Below are positions 1-6,569 of a stretch of 13,228 nt of DNA, piece by piece. Source of the DNA: an uncultured Porphyromonadaceae bacterium (GTDB lineage Bacteria; Bacteroidota; Bacteroidia; Bacteroidales; Muribaculaceae); assembly GCA_947174225.1 (NCBI GenBank), contig CAMWIF010000023.1, forward strand, positions 1-13,228, read 5' to 3'. Position 1 is the first letter of the stretch. Each line of letters starts with the position of its first letter. The position numbers were made by a program, and so were the translations under genes. Below the pieces are notes generated by a model, which saw only the letters and a program-made list of their open reading frames with translations, was not told the DNA's origin and searched no databases.

Positions 1-350
1 ACGGCTCCGGGACGTTCCGTACCGTTGAAACCCCATACTGCCTTAGGCCAATAGGGATTCATATCCATGGTCTCCGCACCATAGCACCAGCAGGGAGTGA
101 CAGTGATGGTAGCACCCACACCCTCACGCTCAAACTTCTCAGCACAGGCTGCTGTCTCCCCTACACGTCCAATAGTGCCGTCGGCTATGACACACTCCAC
201 CGGACTGCCATCGCCGTTGCGCAGATTGGCACCTATAAGTTCTGCCACTGCCTTAGCCATATTCATTGTCTTCTCTTCGAGGCTCTCTCTCACGCCTCCC
301 TGACGGCCGTCGATCACAGGACGTATGCCGATTTTGGGATAACTTTTCAT
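1..350 (-). CDS. fucI: L-fucose isomerase, N-terminal part (runs off the left edge)
   Basis: Reading leftwards from the ATG at 350-348 gives 116 complete codons with no stop before the window edge; the rest of the gene lies outside. L-fucose isomerase converts L-fucose to L-fuculose in the cytoplasm, the first step of fucose breakdown, and can also act on D-arabinose. The visible residues match the N-terminus of the FucI family as I remember the E. coli protein: PKIGIRPVIDGR at 5-16, GVRESLEE at 19-26, TVTPCWCYG at 83-91 and WGFNGTERPG at 106-115. The metal-binding and catalytic Glu/Asp residues fall later in the protein and cannot be checked here. The gene is divergent from an AraC-type regulator 174 bp away, which suggests local control of fucose use. 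The identity is firm because several long motifs agree; intactness of the whole gene is unknown. Confidence 0.95.
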   Translation of the reverse strand, partial: MKSYPKIGIRPVIDGRQGGVRESLEEKTMNMAKAVAELIGANLRNGDGSPVECVIADGTIGRVGETAACAEKFEREGVGATITVTPCWCYGAETMDMNPYWPKAVWGFNGTERPGA

Positions 351-375
351 ATTGTCGGTTAGATTAATTTTTTCA

Positions 376-383
376 CAAAATTA
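376..383 (-). promoter_or_regulatory. Candidate -7 element of the fucI promoter
   Basis: On the minus strand this reads TAATTTTG, a match to the Bacteroidota primary-sigma -7 consensus TAnnTTTG. It ends 25 bp before the fucI ATG, so a transcript would have a leader of roughly 20 nt. I see no good TTTG-type -33 element at the usual 19-21 bp spacing, which would fit a promoter that depends on an activator. The short consensus makes chance matches possible. Confidence 0.45.
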
Positions 384-430
384 CATTACTCCCGACTGCC
401 GGGGATTGCACAATCAAGCGATAGAATTGG

Positions 431-446
431 ACAATATCGACAATAT
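431..446 (+). repeat. Direct repeat ACAATAT x2, with an inverted copy at the fucI start
   Basis: ACAATAT occurs at 431-437 and 440-446, a 9-bp period. An inverted copy (ATATTGT) lies at 349-355, over the fucI start codon. The second direct copy belongs to a longer 10-bp match: CATATTGTCG at 348-357 is the exact reverse complement of CGACAATATG at 438-447. Such repeats between divergent fucI and AraC genes are plausible half-sites for the regulator. The region is AT-rich, so single 7-mers are weak evidence and the 10-bp pair is stronger. Confidence 0.45.
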
Positions 447-460
447 GTTTTATAACATAT
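443..460. promoter_or_regulatory. 18-bp interrupted palindrome, candidate operator
   Basis: The sequence has perfect 7-bp inverted arms, ATATGTT (443-449) and AACATAT (454-460), around a 4-bp TTAT centre. A third ATATGTT lies at 488-494, touching the candidate -7 element of the AraC gene. The palindrome sits between the two divergent promoters, about 60 bp from the fucI -7 element and 34 bp from that of the AraC gene. It could be an operator for the adjacent AraC-type protein or for another dimeric regulator. A role is inferred only from symmetry and position. Confidence 0.5.
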
Positions 461-493
461 TTTTATGCAACGGTTTTATCCACCATAATATGT

Positions 494-501
494 TAACTTT
501 G
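494..501 (+). promoter_or_regulatory. Candidate -7 element of the AraC-family gene promoter
   Basis: TAACTTTG matches TAnnTTTG and is followed by C, as is common in Bacteroides promoters. It ends 23 bp before the ATG at 525, so the leader would be short, near 18 nt. The -33 region is unconvincing: TTTT at 474-477 is too close. An ATATGTT motif at 488-494 overlaps the first base, so a protein bound there would compete with RNA polymerase, which would allow autoregulation. Confidence 0.5.
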
Positions 502-524
502 CAGCCATTTAAACATCTCTTGCT

Positions 525-1388
525 ATGCAGAGCATAATTGACAATCTCCACTTATTGGTGGTACATATGGGAAGGAAAAAATGTGGCACAGATTGGAACT
601 ACCGCAATGTGTGCAGCCCTTTCACACGTATCTATCACATCATCTCAGGTACGGCAGCCATTATAACCGACGAAGGACGTATGACCCTACGCGCCGGAAA
701 TATGTATGTAGTGCCTGCCTTCACCAGCCATACTTGCAGTTGCGAAAAGGAGTTTGAGCACTACTATATCCACCTTTACAACGAAGCCGGTCCATACATA
801 CTTGAAGACTGGGATTTCCCGAAAGAGATGCAGTCTGACAAAAGCGACGTTGCCACGATAGAACGCTTGGCAAGCCTGTGTCCCGGTATGGAACTGAGCC
901 ATACCGATCCGAAAGCCTACGACAACCACAATTCTCTCGTAAAACGCATAGAACTTAACAAGCGCCGCGACATCGGAACCAAGATTGAGTCAAGAGGCCT
1001 CATCTATCTGTTGTTGTCGAAATTTCTGAAATCCGCAACCCTTAAGTCATATTGCCGTGATGAAAGGATACGCGACAGTGTAAGACACATACGTTCACAC
1101 CTCTCTACCCATCTTTCCATAGAAGGACTCGCCGAGATGAGCCACCTGTCAAAAGATCATTTCATACGTCTTTTCAGAAAAGAGATGGGCACCACTCCGG
1201 TCAATTACATAACCGCACGTCGCATTGAGGCGGCACAGCTCAAACTTGCCACAGAGACCCTTTCAGTGAAAGGAATCGCCTACAGTCTTGGCTATGAAGA
1301 TCACGCCTATTTCAATCGGCTTTTCAAGAAAACCACAGGTCTCACTCCCCTTCAATATCGCCACTCGGCGGCAATGCCGGTTTCATAA
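525..1388 (+). CDS. AraC-family transcriptional regulator with cupin-like sensor domain
   Basis: A 287-residue cytoplasmic DNA-binding protein. The first half looks like an AraC-type cupin: a beta-rich stretch at about 30-85 includes LRAGNMYVVPAFTSH at 55-69, a typical turn before ligand-pocket strands. The C-terminal 100 residues hold two helix-turn-helix units. The first is around 197-218 (LSIEGLAEMSHLSKDHFIRLF). The second is around 246-268 and ends in the family signature GYEDHAYFNRLFKK followed by TGLTPLQYR. No membrane segment or receiver domain is seen, so it is not a hybrid two-component AraC protein. I chose the ATG at 525 because a -7 element lies just upstream. The ligand is unknown. 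Its divergent position next to fucI suggests an L-fucose-related signal, but this is inference, and it could control genes beyond the left edge or only itself. The nearest downstream gene, rsmH, is unlikely to be a target. Confidence 0.9.
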   Translation: MQSIIDNLHLLVVHMGRKKCGTDWNYRNVCSPFTRIYHIISGTAAIITDEGRMTLRAGNMYVVPAFTSHTCSCEKEFEHYYIHLYNEAGPYILEDWDFPKEMQSDKSDVATIERLASLCPGMELSHTDPKAYDNHNSLVKRIELNKRRDIGTKIESRGLIYLLLSKFLKSATLKSYCRDERIRDSVRHIRSHLSTHLSIEGLAEMSHLSKDHFIRLFRKEMGTTPVNYITARRIEAAQLKLATETLSVKGIAYSLGYEDHAYFNRLFKKTTGLTPLQYRHSAAMPVS

Positions 1389-1399
1389 TTGCCATTTTT
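1370..1399 (+). terminator. Weak candidate terminator after the AraC-family gene
   Basis: GGCAAT (1370-1375) can pair with ATTGCC (1388-1393) over a 12-nt loop, followed by ATTTTTA containing a run of five T. The stem overlaps the last codons and the stop of the AraC-family gene. A 6-bp stem with a large loop is a poor intrinsic terminator. It is the only candidate I see for separating the regulator transcript from the dcw cluster. Confidence 0.25.
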
Positions 1400-1465
1400 A
1401 ATGACGATTTGTTAAAATTCCTCAAAATCATAGTGTTTTTTTCGCTTTCTATTTGGATTTTTAAC

Positions 1466-1473
1466 TAACTTTA
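1466..1473 (+). promoter_or_regulatory. Candidate promoter element at the head of the dcw cluster
   Basis: TAACTTTA differs from the TAnnTTTG consensus only in the last base and lies in the AT-rich gap between the AraC-family gene and rsmH. A start around 1480 would give a leader of about 38 nt before the ATG at 1518. The TTTG at 1452-1455 is too close (10 bp) for a standard -33 element, and upstream there is only a T-rich tract at about 1435-1442. It is the best promoter candidate in this gap, but not a clean one. Confidence 0.35.
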
Positions 1474-1517
1474 CATTCTAATTCAGAAAGTAATATCAAT
1501 TGAAGTTGATTAAACTA

Positions 1518-2435
1518 ATGGAGGAACTCCCCTATCATATACCGGCTCTGCTGCCGGAGACCTTGAAATTGTTGGAAATACGTCCCGACGGAATCTATGT
1601 TGACGCCACTTTCGGTGGCGGTGGTCATTCTCGTGCCATCTTGGATGCCCTATCGCAAGAGGGTCGGATCTTATCTTTCGACCGTGATATGGACGCTTTC
1701 CAAAACCGCATTGACGACCCAAGATTCACTTTCGTACACTCCAATTTCAAGTATCTTGAAAATTTTCTCCGTTTCCATAAAATCGACAAGGTAGACGGCA
1801 TACTCGCCGACCTTGGCGTGAGTTTCCATCACTTCGACAATCCTGAAAGAGGCTTCTCCTTCCGCACCGACGCTCCCCTCGACATGAGGATGAACCGCTA
1901 CGCCGAACGCTCCGCAGCTACAATTATCGCTGAAATACCGGAGACGGAACTCAAGGCAGCTCTATCCATATATGCCGATCTAAAACGTCCCGGCAATGTG
2001 GCAAAAGCCATTATAAAAACACGCGAGGAACATCCCATTGAAACCACTTTCCAACTCGCCGACGCAGTGAGACCTGCTCTCGACCCACGTCAGGAGAAGA
2101 AGGAATTGGCACAGGTGTTTCAGACACTCCGCATTATAACCAACGATGAGATGGGCGCACTCCGCCAATTTCTGCTCTCCACCCTTAAAGTGTTGCGTCC
2201 CGGCGGACGACTCGCAGTGCTCACCTACCATTCTGTTGAAGACCGCATCGTAAAGAATTTTATGAAGACCGGCAATATCGAAGGTGTAGAGGTTAAAGAC
2301 TTCTTCGGAAAGGTCTCTACTCCCTGGCGACTCATCACACGTCGCCCTATAGAGCCAACCCTTGAAGAGATAGAACGCAATCCACGCTCCCGAAGCGCAA
2401 AGCTCAGAGTGGCACAACTCTTGCCAGATGATTAA
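1518..2435 (+). CDS. rsmH: 16S rRNA (cytosine(1402)-N(4))-methyltransferase RsmH (MraW)
   Basis: RsmH uses S-adenosylmethionine to methylate N4 of cytidine 1402 in 16S rRNA of the small ribosomal subunit. With the ATG at 1518 the protein has 305 residues, the usual family size. Motifs seen: the SAM-binding loop DATFGGGGHS at 29-38, DLGVS at 98-102, RGFSFRTDAPLDMRM at 111-125, FQTLRI at 201-206, LTYHSVEDR at 235-243 and the C-terminal RNPRSRSAKLR at 287-297. A longer reading frame with a TTG start at 1500 adds six residues (MKLIKL) that I do not recall in homologues. The ATG version begins with MEELPYHIPALL, close to the usual Bacteroidota start. It opens the dcw cluster, and ftsL follows after 66 bp. 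The usual upstream partner mraZ is not seen. Confidence 0.97.
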   Translation: MEELPYHIPALLPETLKLLEIRPDGIYVDATFGGGGHSRAILDALSQEGRILSFDRDMDAFQNRIDDPRFTFVHSNFKYLENFLRFHKIDKVDGILADLGVSFHHFDNPERGFSFRTDAPLDMRMNRYAERSAATIIAEIPETELKAALSIYADLKRPGNVAKAIIKTREEHPIETTFQLADAVRPALDPRQEKKELAQVFQTLRIITNDEMGALRQFLLSTLKVLRPGGRLAVLTYHSVEDRIVKNFMKTGNIEGVEVKDFFGKVSTPWRLITRRPIEPTLEEIERNPRSRSAKLRVAQLLPDD

Positions 2436-2501
2436 ATTTTCCTAATCCCTGATAAAACACTAAAGCATTTCAACAAATCCAAAGACCAAACTCTCCCAGA
2501 A

Positions 2502-2879
2502 ATGACAGCAAGAAGAAGAAAGAGAAATAAAAAGGTCCAAAAACCCAAGGCACCCTCCGCTCCGTCCTGGATCTCCGACGTGAGATACGGGCGCTCCCTA
2601 TCTGTGGAGTTCTTTAAGAAAAATGCCTGGCTACTTATGATTTTCGTCGTGACTATGCTTGCCCTTATGGGCTTGCGGTATAAGACAAAGACCAAGATGG
2701 AGGAAATCAAAAAGCTCGCCGCAGAGCTTCAGATTGCCGAAAGCTCCAAACTGCAGGAGAAGGCGGCTTATATGTCGCTTATCCGCGAAACCGAAATGCG
2801 TCGTCTCGTAGAGGAGAACGGTCTCGGTCTCGAATTTCAGGAGCAGCCACCCTTTGAACTTCAGCTTGACAAAGACTGA
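2502..2879 (+). CDS. ftsL: FtsL-like cell division protein
   Basis: A 125-residue single-pass membrane protein of the kind found between rsmH and ftsI in Bacteroidota. The N-terminus is strongly basic (about residues 3-18, rich in Arg and Lys) and cytoplasmic. A membrane segment covers about 42-58 (AWLLMIFVVTMLALMGL). A likely coiled coil follows at about 62-105, rich in Lys, Glu and Leu, and an acidic tail ends the protein. This topology matches FtsL, which links FtsQ and FtsB to the FtsW-FtsI septal synthase. FtsL proteins are poorly conserved, so the call rests on topology and position rather than motifs. The pbp/ftsI gene follows after 25 bp, which suggests co-expression with its partner enzyme. 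Confidence 0.82.
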   Translation: MTARRRKRNKKVQKPKAPSAPSWISDVRYGRSLSVEFFKKNAWLLMIFVVTMLALMGLRYKTKTKMEEIKKLAAELQIAESSKLQEKAAYMSLIRETEMRRLVEENGLGLEFQEQPPFELQLDKD

Positions 2880-2904
2880 TTAAACACCCTCATCTCCTTC
2901 CATA

Positions 2905-5034
2905 ATGAAACAAAACAACAAGAACCACATACTTTTCAGATACGGCCTTATTATTCTGGCCTTCATCCTATTCTCTATAGGAATTGTCTGGAAACTTTTC
3001 CAGACCACAATAGTCGACGCCGCCGCGTGGAATGAGCGGGCACATAAAGAACTCTCACGCACCACCGTAATCGCCCCTGAACGTGGCAATATCCTCGCCT
3101 CCAACGGAAATATTCTCGCCTGCAACCTCAAGGTATATGACATCAAGCTCGACCTGCGCCACAACAAGGTGATGAAAGAAGCCAATGTGCCCTGGGCAAA
3201 GATCGACAGTCTTGCCGATTCACTCGACTACTATTTCCCAAGAGTAAAAAATCTTAACCAGCACCGCGACACCTTCAAGAAGTATTCCTGGCACACACGT
3301 CTTAAAAAGGAGTTTGAGAAAGACCCTGACAAGCGTCCACGTGCCCTGCGCTTGGCTGCGAAGAAGACTCTCGAAGACTTCAAGATGATTCGCAACTTCC
3401 CCTATCTTAAAGATTTCAAAGGTTCGGGCTACCGCATACCCGTCTATAAGGAGGAGAAGAATGTTCGCATATATCCCTATGGGAAAATGGCATACCGAAG
3501 CATCGGACGTGTCAACGAGCATCAGTCTACCGGAGAATTTCATGGTTATTCAGGGCTTGAGAAAGACCTTGACACTCTACTATACGGCACACCCGGACTG
3601 TCGAAGAAAGTGGCTCTCACTTCCGGAATCACCAACTGGGTGGCACAGGCACCGGTGAGAGGATTCGATATCCACACCACAATCGACATTGACCTTCAGG
3701 ATATGCTCGAAGAAGAGCTTTACAATATATGTGCTGAATCAGGAGCGGAATGGGGCACTGCCATACTTATGGAAGTAGCCACCGGAGAAATCAAAGCCAT
3801 ATCCAATATCGAACTTCTCAAAGACGGCACTTACGGCGAGGCACTTAACCGTGCGGTGCTACCCTTCGAGCCGGGTTCCGTAATGAAGCCCATATCGCTG
3901 ATGATCGCCTTCGAAGACGGTCTTGTCCACAGTGTTTATGAGACAATCGATTGCAGTCCCTTCCAGCGTACCACCGACCCCCACGCTCCCTCGGTGAAGA
4001 ATATGAAACAGGTGATTGAGATGTCTTCGAACACCGGCATTGCACGTGTAATCTTCCGTGGCTATGAAAAGAACCCGGCTGCCTTCCACGAGCGTCTCGA
4101 ATCAATCGGATTCTTCGAAAAGATGCACTCCGGAATTGCAGGTGAATGTACTCCCCGAATCCGTAAGCTCCTTCCGAAAGACTCTCGTGGAAATAACATC
4201 ACCATGACCTCACGTCATCTTGACCTTGCCCGTCAGGCTTACGGCTACAACACTGAGATTCCACCTATCTATACGCTTTCCGTCTACAATGCCATAGCCA
4301 ACGGTGGCAGATATGTGCGTCCCCACTTGGTCAGCTCTCTTATAAACGAAGAGGGACGCGACTCCGTGCTTCCGATCGACTATATCCGTGACCGCATCTG
4401 CTCCGAAGAGACTGCCAAGAAAGTCAAGATGTGTCTGCGTGATGTGGTCTGGGGCGAACACGGCACGGCACGTGGTGTGCGCGACGACCGTGTGGAGGTA
4501 GTAGGTAAGACCGGCACCGCTTATCCGGTTGAAAAAGGTTCCTACAACCTTTCGAAACGTCGCTATGCCTTCGCAGGATTCTTTCCCTACGATAAACCCC
4601 GCTACTCCTGTATGGCTCTCGTGCTCGGTCCTGCCGGCACCAGCGCCAACCGCACATCGGGCCAGATAGTAAAGAATATGGCAGTGAAGATGTTTGCCCG
4701 TGGCATGCTCAACAATTCCTCTACCTTCACAGCCAACCGTGTGGCTTCTCAGCCCGTGCTCTGTGCCTCTGAGAAATATGAGCCGAGCAAGCTCATCTCA
4801 TCGCTTGGAATCACCGGGGCGCGTAAGGCAAAGGCTGTGGCTGAAAGCGACAGCGCATATCTCGACATTGTACCCAACGTAATAGGCTACGATGCTCCCA
4901 CGGCTGTGAAGATTCTCGAAAGGCGCGGTCTCATCGTCCAGCTGAAGGGCACAGGGCGTGTGGTGTGGCAGTCGCTACCCAAAGGGGCGGCAGCTCGTCC
5001 GGGTGGCAAGATAATCCTCAATCTAAAAGTATAA
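2905..5034 (+). CDS. ftsI: Class B penicillin-binding protein FtsI/PBP3 type with C-terminal PASTA domain
   Basis: A 709-residue septal peptidoglycan transpeptidase that cross-links glycan strands made by FtsW and is a beta-lactam target. A short cytoplasmic tail is followed by one membrane anchor (about 11-29). The dimerisation/pedestal region comes next (about 50-240, with APERGNILASNG at 57-68 and GYSGLEKDLD at 214-223). The transpeptidase domain carries all three active-site motifs: SVMK at 325-328 with catalytic Ser325, SSN at 374-376, and KTG at 535-537. Residues about 653-709 form one PASTA repeat (IVPNVIGYDAPTAVKILE onward). One PASTA module is common on Bacteroidota and Gram-positive class B PBPs but absent from E. 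coli FtsI. The lysine-rich stretch at about 100-185 is longer than in E. coli. Position between ftsL and murE supports the divisome role rather than the elongation role. Confidence 0.95.
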   Translation: MKQNNKNHILFRYGLIILAFILFSIGIVWKLFQTTIVDAAAWNERAHKELSRTTVIAPERGNILASNGNILACNLKVYDIKLDLRHNKVMKEANVPWAKIDSLADSLDYYFPRVKNLNQHRDTFKKYSWHTRLKKEFEKDPDKRPRALRLAAKKTLEDFKMIRNFPYLKDFKGSGYRIPVYKEEKNVRIYPYGKMAYRSIGRVNEHQSTGEFHGYSGLEKDLDTLLYGTPGLSKKVALTSGITNWVAQAPVRGFDIHTTIDIDLQDMLEEELYNICAESGAEWGTAILMEVATGEIKAISNIELLKDGTYGEALNRAVLPFEPGSVMKPISLMIAFEDGLVHSVYETIDCSPFQRTTDPHAPSVKNMKQVIEMSSNTGIARVIFRGYEKNPAAFHERLESIGFFEKMHSGIAGECTPRIRKLLPKDSRGNNITMTSRHLDLARQAYGYNTEIPPIYTLSVYNAIANGGRYVRPHLVSSLINEEGRDSVLPIDYIRDRICSEETAKKVKMCLRDVVWGEHGTARGVRDDRVEVVGKTGTAYPVEKGSYNLSKRRYAFAGFFPYDKPRYSCMALVLGPAGTSANRTSGQIVKNMAVKMFARGMLNNSSTFTANRVASQPVLCASEKYEPSKLISSLGITGARKAKAVAESDSAYLDIVPNVIGYDAPTAVKILERRGLIVQLKGTGRVVWQSLPKGAAARPGGKIILNLKV

Positions 5035-5054
5035 TCTGATTTCTCTAAATACAT

Positions 5055-6515
5055 ATGACTGTTAAACTCTCAAGCCTTCTGAAAGACCTCGACATTGTAG
5101 GAATCGTAGGCGAAACCGATAAAAACATAACCTCTCTCGAAAGCGACTCTCGCAAAGTGGAGAAAGACGGACTTTTCGTAGCCGTGAAAGGCGTCACCAA
5201 CGACGGCCACAAATATATACCCGTCGTGGCAAGTGCCCATGTCGGTGCCATTGTGTGTGAAGAGCTTCCCTCTACACTTGTGAAAGGGGTGACCTATGTG
5301 CAGGTGCCCGATTCGGCAGAGGCTCTCGGACGCCTCGCCTCCGCGTGGTATGGCTACCCTTCACGTCAGCTAAAGCTTGTAGGCGTGACCGGCACTAACG
5401 GCAAGACCACAACGGCTACCTTGCTCTATGAGATGGCAAAGCTTGAGGGCTACAAGGCAGGACTTCTCTCTACAGTATGTAACTATGTAGGCGACCGTGC
5501 GGTGCCCGCTACCCATACCACTCCCGATCCACTCTCCCTAAATTCACTCCTCGCTGAAATGGTGGCTGCCGGATGCGACTATGCGTTTATGGAGGTATCG
5601 AGCCATTCCACAGCCCAGAAACGTGTGGCAGGACTTCACTTCACAGGAGGTATATTCACCAACCTGACCCGCGACCATCTCGACTACCACGGTACAGTGG
5701 AAAACTATATGAATGCCAAGAAGGCTTTCTTCGATATGCTGCCCCCCACAGCATTTGCACTCACCAATGCCGACGATAAATGTGGGGCATATATGGTACA
5801 GAACACACGTGCTAAAGTCTACACATATTCTCTACGCTCAGATGCCGACTTCAGAGGGAAAGTGCTTGAGACACGTCTCGACGGCACTCTGATGCTTCTC
5901 AATGGCCGTGAGGTGGAGGTACGCTTTACAGGACGTTTCAATGCCTACAACCTTACCGATGTCTACGGAGCTTCCATACTTTCCGGCTTCGATCCTGAGG
6001 AGGTGCTCGTCAATATGAGTCGTCTCGTCCCTGTGGCGGGTCGCTTCCAACCCTTCCTCTCCGCCGACGGAGTGGCAGCGATAGTGGACTATGCGCATAC
6101 CCCCGATGCTCTCGTCAACGTGCTCGACACTATCCGTGAGATTGTAGGCAACGACGGCGAAATCATAACTGTGGTGGGTGCCGGAGGCAATCGCGACCAT
6201 GGCAAACGCCCGATGATGGCACAGGAATCAGTATGTCGCTCTGACTATCTTATCCTCACAAGCGACAATCCGCGCAACGAAGTGCCGGAAGAGATTATAG
6301 CAGACATGCGTGCCGGACTTAGTTCGGAAGAACTGAAACGCACCGAGTGTGTCACCGACCGCCGTGAGGCAATCCGCAAGGCTGTGCTTCGTGCCAAGCC
6401 GGGCACAGTAGTGCTCGTGGCAGGTAAGGGTCACGAGACTTATCAGGAAGTCAACGGGGTGCGCCATCATTTCGACGATCGGGAAGAGGTGAAAGAGGCT
6501 TTCAAACTGAGATAA
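5055..6515 (+). CDS. murE: UDP-N-acetylmuramoyl-L-alanyl-D-glutamate--2,6-diaminopimelate ligase MurE
   Basis: MurE is the cytoplasmic ATP-dependent ligase that adds the third stem-peptide residue. At 486 residues it has normal length. It has the three Mur-ligase domains: a UMAG-binding N-terminal part (to about 105, with SLESDSRKV at 27-35), an ATP domain with P-loop TGTNGKTTT at 112-120, and a C-terminal domain from about 325. HTTPDP lies at 154-159. Lys222, in NAKKAFF, is the expected carbamylated lysine. DNPR at 404-407 is the signature of enzymes that use meso-diaminopimelate rather than L-lysine, so the wall should be of the mDAP type. GKGHETYQ at 457-464 is also typical. It starts 20 bp after ftsI and ends 54 bp before mraY. 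Confidence 0.97.
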   Translation: MTVKLSSLLKDLDIVGIVGETDKNITSLESDSRKVEKDGLFVAVKGVTNDGHKYIPVVASAHVGAIVCEELPSTLVKGVTYVQVPDSAEALGRLASAWYGYPSRQLKLVGVTGTNGKTTTATLLYEMAKLEGYKAGLLSTVCNYVGDRAVPATHTTPDPLSLNSLLAEMVAAGCDYAFMEVSSHSTAQKRVAGLHFTGGIFTNLTRDHLDYHGTVENYMNAKKAFFDMLPPTAFALTNADDKCGAYMVQNTRAKVYTYSLRSDADFRGKVLETRLDGTLMLLNGREVEVRFTGRFNAYNLTDVYGASILSGFDPEEVLVNMSRLVPVAGRFQPFLSADGVAAIVDYAHTPDALVNVLDTIREIVGNDGEIITVVGAGGNRDHGKRPMMAQESVCRSDYLILTSDNPRNEVPEEIIADMRAGLSSEELKRTECVTDRREAIRKAVLRAKPGTVVLVAGKGHETYQEVNGVRHHFDDREEVKEAFKLR

Positions 6516-6569
6516 TTTTCCCTTTCTCTCCCTCTTTAACAAGAAAGAATAAGAAAGAGACACACAGCG
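6516..6569 (+). other. Pyrimidine-then-purine spacer before mraY
   Basis: After the murE stop there are 22 pyrimidines in a row (6516-6537). Then comes a near-pure purine run (6541-6560, one T at 6550) that ends nine bases before the mraY ATG. The halves can pair imperfectly: CTTTCT (6522-6527) with AGAAAG (6552-6557), and TCTTT (6533-6537) with AAAGA (6544-6548). The purine run could help ribosome loading, and the hairpin could mask it or act as a processing point. Function is not shown by the sequence. Confidence 0.35.

Noticed and set aside
97..303. Plus-strand reading frame opposite fucI
   Set aside because: It is antisense to a clear FucI coding sequence, and its composition is that of a shadow frame.
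352..537. Plus-strand 61-residue reading frame in the fucI/AraC gap
   Set aside because: It covers the repeats and promoter elements, has no recognisable domain, and overlaps the start of the AraC-family gene. It looks like a chance frame.
1500..1517. TTG start for rsmH at 1500
   Set aside because: The ATG at 1518 gives the usual N-terminus. The six added residues do not match homologues as I recall them.
2436..2501. Possible internal promoter or small gene in the rsmH/ftsL gap
   Set aside because: No -7 element, hairpin or reading frame of note was found in these 66 bp.
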